Shown here in pieces: positions 43,133-43,206 of a stretch of 43,206 nucleotides of DNA; position 1 is the stretch's first letter, and the number at the start of each line of letters is the position of its first letter. A program made the translations under genes and the position numbers. The notes beneath the pieces are model-generated. The model had not been told where the DNA came from. It saw only the letters and a program-made list of their open reading frames with translations, and searched no databases. The stretch is from Gammaproteobacteria bacterium. GTDB lineage: Bacteria > Pseudomonadota > Gammaproteobacteria > Poriferisulfidales > Poriferisulfidaceae. Where the stretch lies: assembly GCA_026713705.1 (NCBI GenBank), contig JAPONY010000032.1:1-43206 (forward strand). The letters run 5' to 3'.

Positions 43133-43206
43133 GGTACGGCATCTAAAGTGCCCAAGGTGGACAATATCGGTTTCCAACAACCAGGCTGGAGGATTCACAG
43201 GATGGA

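Noticed and set aside
43099-43206. Integron attC-type recombination site
   Set aside because: The core sites expected at the ends of an attC element are not present; only a generic inverted repeat is seen.

Overview
The window looks like a chromosome segment of a GC-rich gammaproteobacterium. The evidence is gene order: rpmH-rnpA-yidD-yidC-mnmE at the left edge, engB / cytochrome c4 / dsbA / polA in the middle, and dapF-DUF484-xerC-DUF971-ubiE together with ubiJ-ubiB-uvrD on the right. I cannot name a genus. I saw no rRNA, tRNA, CRISPR array or intact transposase.

Layout. 0.2-4.0 kb holds the ribosomal protein L34 / RNase P protein / membrane insertase / tRNA modification operon behind a near-consensus promoter. 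4.0-7.8 kb holds an aquaporin, a TbpB-like surface lipoprotein gene interrupted by one in-frame stop, and a sodium:solute symporter. 7.9-13.5 kb holds engB, cysC, cytochrome c4, dsbA and polA; the minus strand just downstream of polA carries a sigma-E-like promoter, a strong hairpin and an intrinsic terminator, which together look like a small RNA in the genomic position of Spot 42/ErsA. 13.5-17.7 kb holds a zincin-fold protein and a TRAP transporter. 17.7-22.0 kb is uvrD-ubiB-ubiJ read leftward. 38.2-41.8 kb is the remainder of that leftward cell-envelope/ubiquinone operon (dapF to ubiE).

The most interesting part lies between ubiJ and ubiE, genes that are normally adjacent. About 16 kb separates them, in two blocks. 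Block 1 (22.07-31.49 kb, GC-rich) is a tightly overlapping nine-gene operon. It encodes an acidic low-complexity exported protein, a lipoprotein, an exported TPR/PEGA-like protein, a membrane-anchored protein with PEGA repeats and a formylglycine-generating-enzyme-like domain, a small acidic exported protein, a MotA/TolQ/ExbB-type proton channel, an actin/Hsp70-like protein, and two paralogous proteins that each join an ExbD/MotB-like transmembrane helix to a coiled coil and a von Willebrand A domain. I read this as an uncharacterised proton-motive-force-driven envelope machine in which VWA domains replace the usual periplasmic ExbD/TolR/MotB domain.

Block 2 (about 31.6-37.4 kb, visibly more AT-rich) looks like a separate later insertion. 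It holds a three-gene cassette (SAM methyltransferase, compact SF1 helicase, large protein ending in an AlkB-type dioxygenase) facing a two-gene cassette (HipA-like kinase and a HIRAN-like protein). A leftward intrinsic terminator at 31.52-31.55 kb appears to have been separated from the outer-membrane protein gene at 37.4 kb by this insertion. A further AT-rich block at the right edge (DNA adenine methylase and a HEPN-type protein) replaces whatever normally lies upstream of dapF. These AT-rich cassettes resemble defence or nucleic-acid-modification islands, but that reading is inference.
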